64,000 nt of DNA from Litsea cubeba (lineage: Eukaryota > Streptophyta > Magnoliopsida > Laurales > Lauraceae): the NCBI GenBank assembly GCA_012931725.1, contig CM022951.1, positions 24,149,178 to 24,213,177 of the forward strand, read 5' to 3'. Below are positions 35,634 through 46,700 of the stretch, piece after piece; positions within the stretch are counted from its first letter, which is position 1; every line of letters begins with the position of its first letter. The notes under the pieces were generated by a model. It ran no database searches. It saw only the letters and a list, made by a program, of their open reading frames with translations, and was not told the DNA's origin. Position numbers and translations under genes: made by a program.

Positions 35634-37203
35634 GTTTCTTAATGTATGTTTTTTATGTCATCTCCTGTTATTTAATCCAGCACCCCACCTCAATCTATTC
35701 CCATTCAGTTGTCTACTAGTGGAGAAAAATATAAGTATTGGCTGTAATGAAAAAGAGAAGGTCTGAAAAGTACATTCTTGCACAGACATCTAATCTTGTG
35801 GGAGATAAGTGGGTTTATTATCTTTGTTCCTCTCCAGTGTCTGGCAACCAGCAATGCTCTCTTGTCGGCGGAGTTGTTGGAGAAGATCTTGCATATGAAA
35901 GAGGGTTTCTGTAGCCAATAAAGGTGAGAACTTGCTTAACATAACCATTTTGGGTTTTTTCAACAAATTTAGACAGTGTTATGTCAGTTTTTTCTCTCTC
36001 ATCCTTGTTGCTGAGAAAGTCTTTCAACAAATTTGTTATTGAGTTCTGTCAATTTTTTCTTTTCACTTCACGTTCATTGTATGATGGGTTTTCAGCAAAT
36101 ATCCATGGGTGAGAATTTCTTGTACTATGGCCATTCTTACTGGAACTGTATGCGCATTGAATGGTTCATTTTTTCAAACTAAATGAAAAGCTTGATAGAC
36201 TATAGTGTGCAAGCCCCTATTGCTTCTGCCGAAGTTTCAGTAATGGTGCCGAGCCTTGCACTTTGCAGGGAAAAAAAACTATATATTAAGTCTTGCAATC
36301 TTGATGCCTCAAACATCAAACAGAATCTGCCAAATGTTGATGCAGCTTGTATACATTGTACCTATTTTAGCATAAGTCCCAGTTAAGTAATGATGCTGCA
36401 TTCAGTTCGTCCAATGGCAATTCTACTTTTGATATATGATGATATGCATTTGCTTTTAGATTGAAAGAATAGGAAACGACAGAGGTCTTTGTTCGGGTCA
36501 AGAAGGCAAAAGGAAAAGTGTTCTTTTTTGAAATTCATGTCTTCTCAGCCACCTTCGAAGTGATCAAAGCTCTAAATCACTGTGAGGACTGATTCTGTTA
36601 ATTTGGATTGTTTTTTTTTTCTTTGGGAATTGCTTATCTGTATATAGCTTACATTAATTTTGTTCCTAGAACTTTTAATGTGTATGTGCATTTCATCTAC
36701 TTAAAATGCACTGTTCTCATGATGATTTTGAGTGGACGGGTACCGTTCCGGACTTTAAAGCCTTTATTTTAACAACCCACAATCTTTATGCTTGTTTTGA
36801 ATTTTTTATTTTGTGCAAGACTACATATATGCCTTTAGTTGTCTTTCACATTCATCTTTTGAAAGAAATCTACAATGAATTTGAGTAGAATAGTTTTTTA
36901 TCCAAATGATCATTTTGCGTGCTCCTATTTCCAATGGCTAGACATTGACCTTTCCCAATCCGGCTATTTCCTTTTGTCCACCTTCTTACCCATCGTTGTC
37001 AAGGTTCCTTTTTGGTGCCCCTCAATATATTCACTTTTTTTATGTACAAGTATTCTCGACAGTCATTTACATAGAATGTAGTGATTTCTTTCCCAATAAA
37101 TAATTATGTGTAGAACATGGTCATAGAATTCCAAAAACCAATATTTTTCATCAAATTATCGGGTTTGGTCAGCGAATTACTAATGGCCCTTTTCCCTAGT
37201 TGA
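35634..37203. other. Unassigned left flank of the outer copia element
   Basis: AT-rich. Exon-like reading occurs near 36465-36590 (one frame gives EVFVRVKKAKGKVFFF) without an identifiable family. It may be the downstream part of the broken gene at 35294. The last five bases, GTTGA, are the copia target duplication. Confidence 0.35.
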
Positions 37204-38364
37204 TGTTAGGTTTTTTGTGTTTCAAAACATTCTTAAGGTGTTCTTTGTAAAAGGTGTTTTGTCCTTTAGTACTTTTTGCTTTATGGGTAGTGTAAGCTAT
37301 TGGAAACAACCCATCCCACATTGCTAAAGTTCAACTTTTGGAGATGGTTTATAAGTGTTTCCATTTCTTTACACTTTAACAACTATTGTAGGCTTTTGCC
37401 ATGGGCCCTATACGCGCACGCGAGCCAGGCCTGACCCGAGGTCCTGGGTCAGGAAAACGTTTAACCGGGCGTGTGTCCTCGACGCGCATCCTGCGTGTAT
37501 ATAGCGCGCAAGGGGGGGTGCAAATCCAGGCCAGTTGGCCTAGAGGGACCCGTATAGATATGACAACCTTTTGCCATTATTTTATTTTTTATATAAAATA
37601 TCATTTCGGTCCCGAAATTTGCATGGCCCGAACTCAGAACCATTTCGGTCTCGGTATGCCGAACTCATAACCATTTTGATCTCGGACTCAATCATGATGA
37701 CCGAACTCAGAACCATTTCGGTCTCGGGCTCAGCATAATAGCTGCCATCATGGCCGAACTTAGTGAGCTGAGCTCGTCAGTTCGGCATGTCCATGTCGAC
37801 AGTTCTGCATGTCCGTCTCGGCAGTTCGGTATGCTGAGCTCGGCATGACTGTTGAACACACTGTTTAATCGTTGATTTAATGTTTTTAAACGTTGAGCAT
37901 TAAATCGATTTTAATCGCTATTTTAATGTGTTTTAACGTTGTGACTTAATGAGGATTAATGACCCAACGGTCTCTAATCACAATATAAATTAGGAGTCTT
38001 CCATTCTCAAAATACACAGAAAAAATTATTTTTTCTTCCTCTCTTTACTGTTTTCCCTGTGAGTATTGAGCATTCAAAAAGGAGTCTTCTCTTTCGGGCT
38101 GCGTTGCGACCAGACCTGAATCAAGGAAGGCCGTTGTATCTTGGGGGTGGTTCTGCTGAGAACCTTCGCACCTGGATTTTATCCTAAGGGGCGGAACTCG
38201 TCCTAAAGAGAGCGTCATCAGACGTGCCTCGGTCAGTTATCTGCTGCCATAGCTGCTCTTCCACTTTGGCCAACAAATCACAGTTGCAGTCATCAACACT
38301 CGGGTACTATTATTTCACTTACATTATGATTTGACAGCAGTTACATTCTGTAGCGATTCCAACA
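37204..38364 (+). repeat. Outer copia 5' LTR, 1161 bp
   Basis: TGTTAGGTTTTTTGTG ... GATTCCAACA, matching 50618-51777. A TATA-like ATATAAAT lies at 37983-37990. The block 37610-37860 contains repeated CCGAACTC / TTCGG motifs in both orientations, a degenerate inverted-repeat cluster. Confidence 0.95.
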
Positions 38365-38377
38365 ATTTTAGGACGAT

Positions 38378-41300
38378 ATGACTACTTCCGCTCTCAAGTT
38401 CATGCATCAGGACCTAGTTCGGTTGGACAATTTTGATGGATCAAATTTTCGACGTTGGCAGTAGAAAGTTTTATTTCTGCTGGCATCTTTGAAAATTGCT
38501 TATGTCCTCACCGAATCATGCCCTGATTGTGAAGAAGGACCAGGGGGCCCATATGCACGAAAGAAATGGAAAGAGCATGATTACCTGTGCAAAAGCCATA
38601 TTCTGAACCTGGTAGCAGACAACATATACAATATGTATTCAGAAGCACGATATGCTAAGGACCTCTGGAAAGCCCTTGATAAAAAATATAAAATAGAAGA
38701 GTCTGGGGATAAGAAGTATGCAGTTGGTTGCTATCTGAATTTCAAGATGGTAGATGATAAGCCCATTCTTCCTCAAGTTCATGATCTACAAACCATTGTT
38801 AATGAAATTGTTAAAGAAGGGATCCGAATTGATGAACAATTCCAAGTGGCGACAATTATTGAAAAATTACCAACCACTTGGAAGGACATACAAAAAACCC
38901 TTCGACACAAAAGAAAGGATTATTCTTTGGAGCACCTTCAGCGCTACTTGAGAATTGAGGAAGAAGCCCGGAATAGTGATCAAAAGGATTTAGCTGAGAA
39001 TGGTGGTAAAATTAACTTAGCTAAATCCAAACCCCAAGTTGATGCTGAAAAGAAAGGAAAGTTTGATCAACATCTAGGCAGGAATAAGCAATTTAATCCT
39101 TCCTTTAAGAAAAAGAATCCGAAGCAAAACTATAACAAAAAGTTCAGTAAAAATCAAGGGACTGTCAAGCCACAGGCTAAAGGCAGTTGCTTTGTTTGTG
39201 GCAAGCCGGGACACTTTGCACGAGAATGTCGTCACTGAAAGAAATGTCCACAACAATCTAACACCACCAAGCCTCAAGCTAATGTTAATGAAGCAGAACA
39301 ATTTGTTGCTGTTATTTCTGAGGTAAATGCTGTTAGCACAGGAAAGAGTGAAGGATGGTGGATTGACACTGGTGCAACCACCCATGTCACTTTTGACAGA
39401 GGTGTCTTCAAGACCTATGAAAAGGTTAAAGATGACTGTAAGCTCACTTTGGGAACTACCATTACTACACAAGTAATCGGTAAAGGGAAGGTTGAACTTC
39501 AGTTCACTTCCGGGAAGACAGTAACATTGCTGAACGTGTTCCATGCACCAGAATTGAGAAAAAATCTTGTGTTTGTTATCTTCTGAATAAGGCCGGATTT
39601 AAACAGGTAATAGAATCCGACCAGTTTGTAATCACCAAGAAAGGTGTATTTGTCGGTAAGGGTTATGCATGTGAGAATATGTTTAAATTGAATATTGTCA
39701 ATAATAATATTGTATCTTCTTCTGCTTACATCATTGCTTCAGTTAATGAATGGCATGGTAGATTAGGTCATATTAATTTCAGAACTATGAAAAATATGAG
39801 TAATGATGGACTAATTGATAAATATGAAGATAATCATAAGAAATGTGTAATATGTTCTCAATCAAAAATTACTCGTAAACCATTTAAACATGTAGAAAGG
39901 GAATCTACATTACTTCAATTAGTTCATTCTGATATATGTGATCTAAGTAATACTATGACTAGAGGTGGTAAATATTATTTTATTACCTTTATTGATGACT
40001 GTTCTAGATATACTTATGTATACTTATTAAGAACCAAGGATGAAGCAATATCTAAATTTCAAATTTATATAACTGAAGTTGAAAATAAATTGGATAAAAC
40101 CGTTGTGTTATTTCGAAGTGATAGAGGTGGTGAATACACCTCAAAAGATTTTTAAAATTTTTGTGAATCTAAAGTAATTAAGAGAACTTGTACTGCCCCT
40201 TATACACCTCAACAAAATGGAATAGCAGAAAGAAAAAATAGGACTTTGATTGAAATGGTTAACTCTATGTTAATAGCATCTGGTAGTCCTAAAAGTTTGT
40301 GGGGTGAAGCTTTGTTGACTGCTTGTTATATTTTTAAAATAGAGTTTTACATTCTAAAACTAATAGAACACCCTTTGTGATTTGGGAAGGGAGAAAGCCT
40401 AATCTTAGATATTTTAAAGTTTGGGGGTGTTTAGCACATGTCAGGATAGTAGATCCAAAAAGGCCTAAATTAGGACCCCACTCATGGGAGTGTGTTTTCA
40501 TTGGCTATGCACAAGACAGTGCTGCCTACAGATTCATGAAATTAGAAGACCTAACCTTAGTTGAGTCTAGAGATGCAGACTTTTTTGAAGACTCTTTTTC
40601 TTTTAAGACTAAGTTTACTTCAGAACCTTCTTCATCCAAAAGAGTTCTAGAAACTCATGAGGAAGAAGAATCACGACCTAGAAGGAGTAAGAGAGTAAGG
40701 ACTGCTACTAGTTTTGGTCTAGACTTTGAAACCTATCTAGTAGAGGAAGATCCATCTACTTTTCAGGAGGCTATGTCTGCACATGATGCTGTTTTTTAAA
40801 AAGAAGCATTAGATGATGAGATTGAATCCATTTTAGCAAATAATACATGGGAATTAACTGACTTACCTTTAGGTACTAAACCTTTAGGGTGCAGGTGGGT
40901 TCTCAAGAAAAAACTTAGGCCTGATGGGTCAATAGAGAAATATAAAGCCAGCCTAGTAGCCAAAGGCTTTAAACAAAAAGAGGGAATAGACTTTTTTGAT
41001 ACTTATTCACCTGTGTCTAGAATCAGTTCTATTAGAATCTTGATTGCTATTGCTGCTATTCATAATTTGATAATACATCAGATGGATGTAAAAACTGATT
41101 TTCTAAATGGAGATTTGGAAGAGGAAATTTATATGGATCAACCAGAAGGATATGTCATTAAAGGACAAGAGCGAAATGTGTGTAAATTAATAAAGTCCTT
41201 ATATGGACTAAAACAAGCACCTAAACAGTGGCATATGAAATTTGATGAGGTTGTTTTTTCTAATGGCTTCAAAATAAATGAGGCTGAAAAATGTATTTAT

Positions 41301-42296
41301 TATAAATACGATGGTTGTTCAACAATTGTAATATGCTTATATGTTGATGATTTACTAATATTTGGATCTATCTTGGAATGCATACAAGAAACAAAAAGTC
41401 TTCTTTCTCAAAATTTTGATATGAAAGACTTGGGAGAAGCAAATGTTATATTAGGAATTAAAATCATAAGAGATGATTCTGGAATTAAATTATCCCAATC
41501 ACATTATATTGAAAAAATATTAAGAAAATATGATTATTTTGATTGCAAACCTGTGTCTACTCCTTTTGATCCAAATATTAAATTAGTGAAAAATGATGGT
41601 GAATGTGTATCTCAACTTGCTTATGCTAGTGTAATTGGTAGTTTGATGTATGCTATGAATTGTACTCACCCTGATATAGCTTATGCAGTGAGTAAATTGA
41701 GTAGATATACTAGTAATCCTAATGCTACACATTGGAATGCTGCGTATAGAGTACTTAAGTATTTAAAGCATACCATAAACTATGCATTGTGTTATTCAAG
41801 TTATCCAACTGTAGTTGAGTGTTACAGCGATGCTGACTGGAATTCAGACTCAGATGATTCTAAGTCTACTAGTGGATATATTTTTACTTTGGGAGGTGCT
41901 GCAGTATCTTGGAAATCAAAGAAACAAACTGCAATTTCTCATTCCACTAAGGATTCAGAATTCCTGGCTCTGGGAGCTGCTGCGATGGAATCTGAATGGA
42001 TTAGAAATTTATTATTTGATATTCCTTTGTGGACTAAACCAATTCCTCCTATTATTATTCATTGTGATAACACTGCAGCAATTATTACTGCTAATAATGC
42101 CACGTACAATGGAAAGTCTAGACAAGTGCGACTACAACATAGCTATGTGAAACAATTACTTGGTGGAGGAGTAATTTCAATTGATTATGTGAGATCAAAG
42201 GATAATTTAGCAGATCCTTTGACAAAAGGCCTTGCAAGGGAAAAAATAAAAGAAACAACTAAAGGGATGGGTCTTAAGCCCACAAATCATCAATAG
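38378..42296 (+). pseudogene. gag-pol: Outer copia gag-pol, interrupted
   Basis: ATG at 38378, only 13 bp from the LTR, opens MTTSALKFMHQDLVRL. Gag has the UBN2-type region and one CCHC knuckle (CFVCGKPGHFAREC, near 39190). Then come protease (WWIDTGATTHV), the integrase zinc region (WHGRLGHINF ... CVICSQSK) and core (FRSDRGGEY; PQQNGIAERKNRT), RT (MDVKTDFLNGDLEEEIYMDQ; CLYVDDLLIFGS) and RNase H (YSDADWNSDSDDSKSTSGY), ending LADPLTKGLAREK. In-frame stops at 38462, 39236, 40153 and 40797, and frameshifts near 39570 and 40337, make it non-functional. The RT to RNase H part (41013-42296) is still open. Confidence 0.92.
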
Positions 42297-42630
42297 CGGG
42301 AACCCAACCTAATGACCGGAGATCCCGAGAAATAGGTTCAATGGGAAAAACAAGCTATCTCGATGATGTGTAGTACTGATCTATAGAGTATGTTTACTCT
42401 GTACTTATCCCTGTTGTGTAATATTGATTTGATGATGTTGGAATTTGAGATGCATTGAGTTGAATCTTGAAGCATTGGTGTGTTTGGTGTCTCAAGCATC
42501 AAATTGTATTGGAATTATTGTCAACACTATGTCTCAATCATGTGTTGAAAGAGTGGAATTGATAGAGCTTAAAAAGAAAAATAAGAGTTGACACAGTTCA
42601 GGAATTCAGCATTCCTGAAGCAGAGCACGC

Positions 42631-42823
42631 GGTCGACCGGGCTCTTCATGCGGTCGACCGAGCAAGAAGAAACCTGCAGAAAACAGATTTTGGTAGCTCT
42701 CAGTTATTTTAGTGACACAGTGTGTCTTCGGTCGACCGGGACCCCAGGATGTCGACCGAGCTCGATAAGTGACTGATTTCCAGTCAGTGTATGATGTCGA
42801 CCGAGCAAAGCATGATGTCGACC
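42631..42823 (+). repeat. Three pairs of GTCGAC palindromes in the inner copia LTR
   Basis: GTCGAC starts at 42632 and 42653, 42731 and 42751, 42796 and 42817: three pairs spaced 21, 20 and 21 bp. The first three copies are exact GGTCGACC; the last three are TGTCGACCGAG. All lie upstream of the TATA box, in U3. The identical cluster recurs in the 3' LTR at 49190-49382. Confidence 0.93.
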
Positions 42824-42953
42824 GAGCACGGGATCAGAGTTGCGCAGAAACAGAAGACTTGCACGAAAATTCAGGAACTTTTTGTATTTCGTTTGGGACT
42901 CTTTCTAAACGAATTGTAGCCTATTTTGAAGACTCTTAAGGGTTGCTAAAACC

Positions 42954-42960
42954 TATATAA
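42954..42960 (+). promoter_or_regulatory. Inner copia LTR TATA box
   Basis: TATATAAGGGC context 518 bp into the LTR, typical of a plant core promoter. The homologous site lies in the 3' LTR at about 49513. Confidence 0.7.
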
Positions 42961-43671
42961 GGGCATGTTAGGCTCGTTTTTATGTACACAACAGAAAGAG
43001 GTAAAGAAGAGAGAAAAAGAGAGAGTTTGGAGAGAATAGAGTGTTGTGGCTGTGTTGCTGTTGTGGTGCTGTTGTGCTGATGTGCTGACGTTTTCTACAG
43101 CAAGTGTGGACGAATTTGAAGCCTCATGAAGATGGTATTTTCGTTCATAAGATAAGTCTCTCTTTTATGCTTTAGATTTCTATTTGTAAGGGATTGAGAG
43201 AGAGAGAATTGTAGAGGGGAAAGGGCTGTAGATCAGTTTATCTTCTTTGCTGTAATCATCAAGTTGGTGCTTGGTGTTTTGGGGTTTGGTGATCCTGTCT
43301 GTGGGTGCAGACAAATTGTAAAGGGAGTTGTAGCTTCCTAGATAGTTGGTGCTATCTGAAACCTAAGGGAGTCGGTGCTTCCTAGATAGTTGGTGCTATC
43401 TGAAACCTAAGGGAGTCGGTGCTTCCTAGATAGTTGGTGCTATCTGAATTTAAGGGTTGGTGCTCTTTGTCGTCGGTGCGACTAAATAAGATTCAGACCT
43501 GTACCGGATTGTTGTTCGGACGGGATTGAACCGTGGACGTAGCCTTTTGGTGAACCACGTAAAATCTTGTGTCAAATTGTGTGGTTTGATTTGAATTGTT
43601 GTTAGCAAGGACCTGTTTAAAAGAGATCACTGATTCACCCCCCCCTCTCAGTGATCACGAGATCTAACAAT

Positions 43672-43683
43672 TGGTATCAGAGC
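43672..43683 (+). other. Inner copia primer binding site (tRNA-Met)
   Basis: TGGTATCAGAGC, two bases after the 5' LTR end. Confidence 0.95.
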
Positions 43684-43737
43684 GTAAGGTTTCCCTTGAT
43701 AAGCTTAACACGCTAAGGGTGATCTTTGTCAAATCAC

Positions 43738-46700
43738 ATGGCAACCAGCACAGCGAATATGAAAGCACCGTTGTTTGATGGTTCTAATTACTCCTTTTGG
43801 AAGATTAGAATGCAGGCCTTCATCAAATCTCTTGGCTATGATGTCTGGGAGACTGTCAGAGTCGGTTACAATTCTGCCATTGTACCCACTGATGCTGCAA
43901 CGAAGAAGTTAGCAGACAACGACTCTAAGGCGCAGAATGCACTCTTTAGCGGCCTTGTTGACAGCGAGCTGATCAAAGTTATAGCATGCAAGACAGCCAA
44001 GGAAATCTGGGATAAGCTGAAAAGCATCCATGAAGGAGATGAGAAGATCAAAGAAGCGAAATTGCAAACTCATCGCTCCCAATTTGAGTCTCTTCGCATG
44101 GAGGATAGCGAGAATGTTGATTCTTACATGCAACGGGTGAATGAAGTCACGAATGACATTCGTGGACTAGGAGAGGAGATTAAAGAACCAGTCATCGTCA
44201 AAAAGGTTCTAAGATCTCTCCTTCCCCGGTTTGATTCTAAAGTCTCAGCCATAGAAGAAGCCAAAGATCTGAACGAGTTTTCAATGGATGAGCTGCATGG
44301 TTCTCTCACTGCCTATGAGATGCGCATAGGTAAGACGTCTTCATCGGATAGAGAAGCGGCCTTCAAAGTTCAGAAAAAGGCAAAAGAGATTGCTGGTCAT
44401 GATTCTGATGATGATGAGCTTGAGGCTCAATTTATTAGAAGGCTGAAGAAAGGAAGCAATGGCAAGTATAAAGGGAAGCTACCCTTTAAATGCTTCAATT
44501 GTGGCGGTGTTGGCCACTTTGCTGCGAAGTGCCCGCTGAAAGAAGACAATGATAATGACTCTTATGTTGATAAGAGTAAATGGAAGAAGAATTTCAGAAA
44601 GAAGGGCAAAGCAAAGAGCTTCATCAGTCAGCATAATGACAGCACGTCTGAATCTTCGGACGATGATGAATCAGTCGAAGCGACTGAAGCACTCTTCATG
44701 GTTACTATTGAAGAAGACGATGAGCAAGAGCTGGAAAACGAAGAGGAGGCTGAAGTGAATCTTGAAGAAGAGCTCATTGCTGCACTTGAGGAGCTTAGCA
44801 AGGAGCGAAGATCAAGTAAGAAAAATCTGAAACTTCTTCATGAATCTGAAATTTCAGTTATTGCTTTGAAAACTGAATTAGAAGAGTATAAAAGAATGGT
44901 AGATGTCCTAGAAATACAAATCTGTACCAAAACTGAGGAAGTGATGAAACTTGAGAATGAAATCCTTGGAGCAAGGACTGAAAATATGCAAATGAAACAA
45001 AAGCTCAAGGAGTTTCAAGCTATCAATGGTACATTGAAGCTGAATGAAATTTTGAAAGTTCAAAGACCCCCTCACTTCAGATTTGGAATAGGATTTGAGA
45101 ATGGAGAATCTTCTAAGGTTACACCTTCTGTAGAGACGATGTTTGTAAAGCAAGTTACTACACCTTCCAATTCTGTGAAGCCCACACTGCCTAGAAAAGA
45201 GCCCATTCAAGTGAGAAAGGACATGAAGCCTAACCAGCCATATAAAAGATACAAATTTTATGGCTATTGTTATCATTGCAATAGGTATGGACATAGAAGG
45301 GCAGATTGTAAATTCTATGTGAGAAACAGCCCAGTTGTGAGAAGGAACCCTTTCTCAATCCTAAATAGCCACAATATTGAGTGCTACAAGTGTCATAATT
45401 TTGGACACATGGCTAGGGATTGTAGGCTGCCTACTGCTAAACCAATTCAGGTTGAAAAGAAACCCAAGTTAGTCAAAACTTGGAGGGCAAAGAAAAGTGC
45501 AGAAAAAGGCAAGGAATCTCTCATTGTGCAAACCGCTTACAATGCACAAAAGAAGACAGCACCATGGGTCCTTGATAGTGGCTGTTCGAGTCATATGACT
45601 GGTGATAAAGAAAAATTCATCAAGTTACAGCACTATGAAGGTGGTTCGGTAAAGTTTGGTAACAATGATGGTGCCAAAATTGTTGGAAAAGGTGTTGTTC
45701 AGCTGATGGCAAACAAGATCAGATCTGAAGAGGTCTTATATGTGTCTGGATTGAGACACAATCTGTTGAGTGTGAGCCAGATCTGTGATAAGGGCCACGA
45801 AATTGTTTTTACTAAGAATGGGTTTGCTATCAAGAAGAGTAGCAACGGCAAAACAGTGGCTACTGGGTCAAGGACAGCTGGAAATCTTTACACCTTGTCA
45901 GATGGAGCTGAAAAGACATGCTTATTGAGTCGGTCAGAAGAGAGTTGGTTGTGGCACAAACGCCTTGGGCATCTAAACTTTGGCAACATGTCAAAGATTT
46001 GCAATTCAAAGGCTGTTAGAGGTATGGCTACAGTTGAAAAGCCTTCAAACCCCATTTGTGACTCTTGTCAAAAGGGAAAGCAAACGAGGGTAATGTTCAA
46101 GACGAAGGAGCATCATACGAAGAAACCTCTTGAGCTGGTACACACTGATCTCTGTGGACCGATGCGGACTCAAAGCACCAATGGAAATAAGTATTTTATG
46201 CTTTGCATTGATGATTTTACTCGCATGACATGGGTATTATTTCTTAAGCATAAACATCAAGCACTTGATCGGTTCAAAGTGTTTAAAGCACAGGTTGAAA
46301 ACATGCTAGGGAAGCAGATCAAGACGCTAAGGTCTGATCGTGGAGGCGAATTCACATCTGATGAATTCACTAAGTATTGTGAACATCATGGCATCCAAAG
46401 ACAATACTCAGCCCCTAGAACTCCACAGCAGAATGGAGTTGTTGAGCGCAAGAACCGCACTGTGCAAGAAATGGCACGCACCATGCTGGTTGAAAGTAAG
46501 ATGGCTGATAAGTATTGGAAAGAGGCGATTCATACGGCTGTTTATATTCAGAATCGTTGCTTGATCAGGCCACATGAAGATAAAACACCTTATGAGCTAT
46601 GGTTTGGAAGAAAAGCTACAGTCAAGCACTTCAGAGTCTTCGGTAGCAAGTGTTACATCAAGCGGCTCGAACAAAATCCGGGCAAATTTGAAGAAAGAGC

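Larger units (their letters stand above)
42436..43669 (+). repeat. Inner copia 5' LTR, 1234 bp
   Basis: TGTTGGAATTTGAG ... GAGATCTAACA. It contains three GTCGACC palindrome pairs (42631-42823), the TATA box at 42954, and a roughly 55-bp unit around AGTTGGTGCTATCTG repeated three times between 43340 and 43450. Confidence 0.97.

Noticed and set aside
43726..43737. Extended N-terminus for the inner copia polyprotein from 43726
   Set aside because: The codon there is TTG; the first ATG in frame is at 43738.
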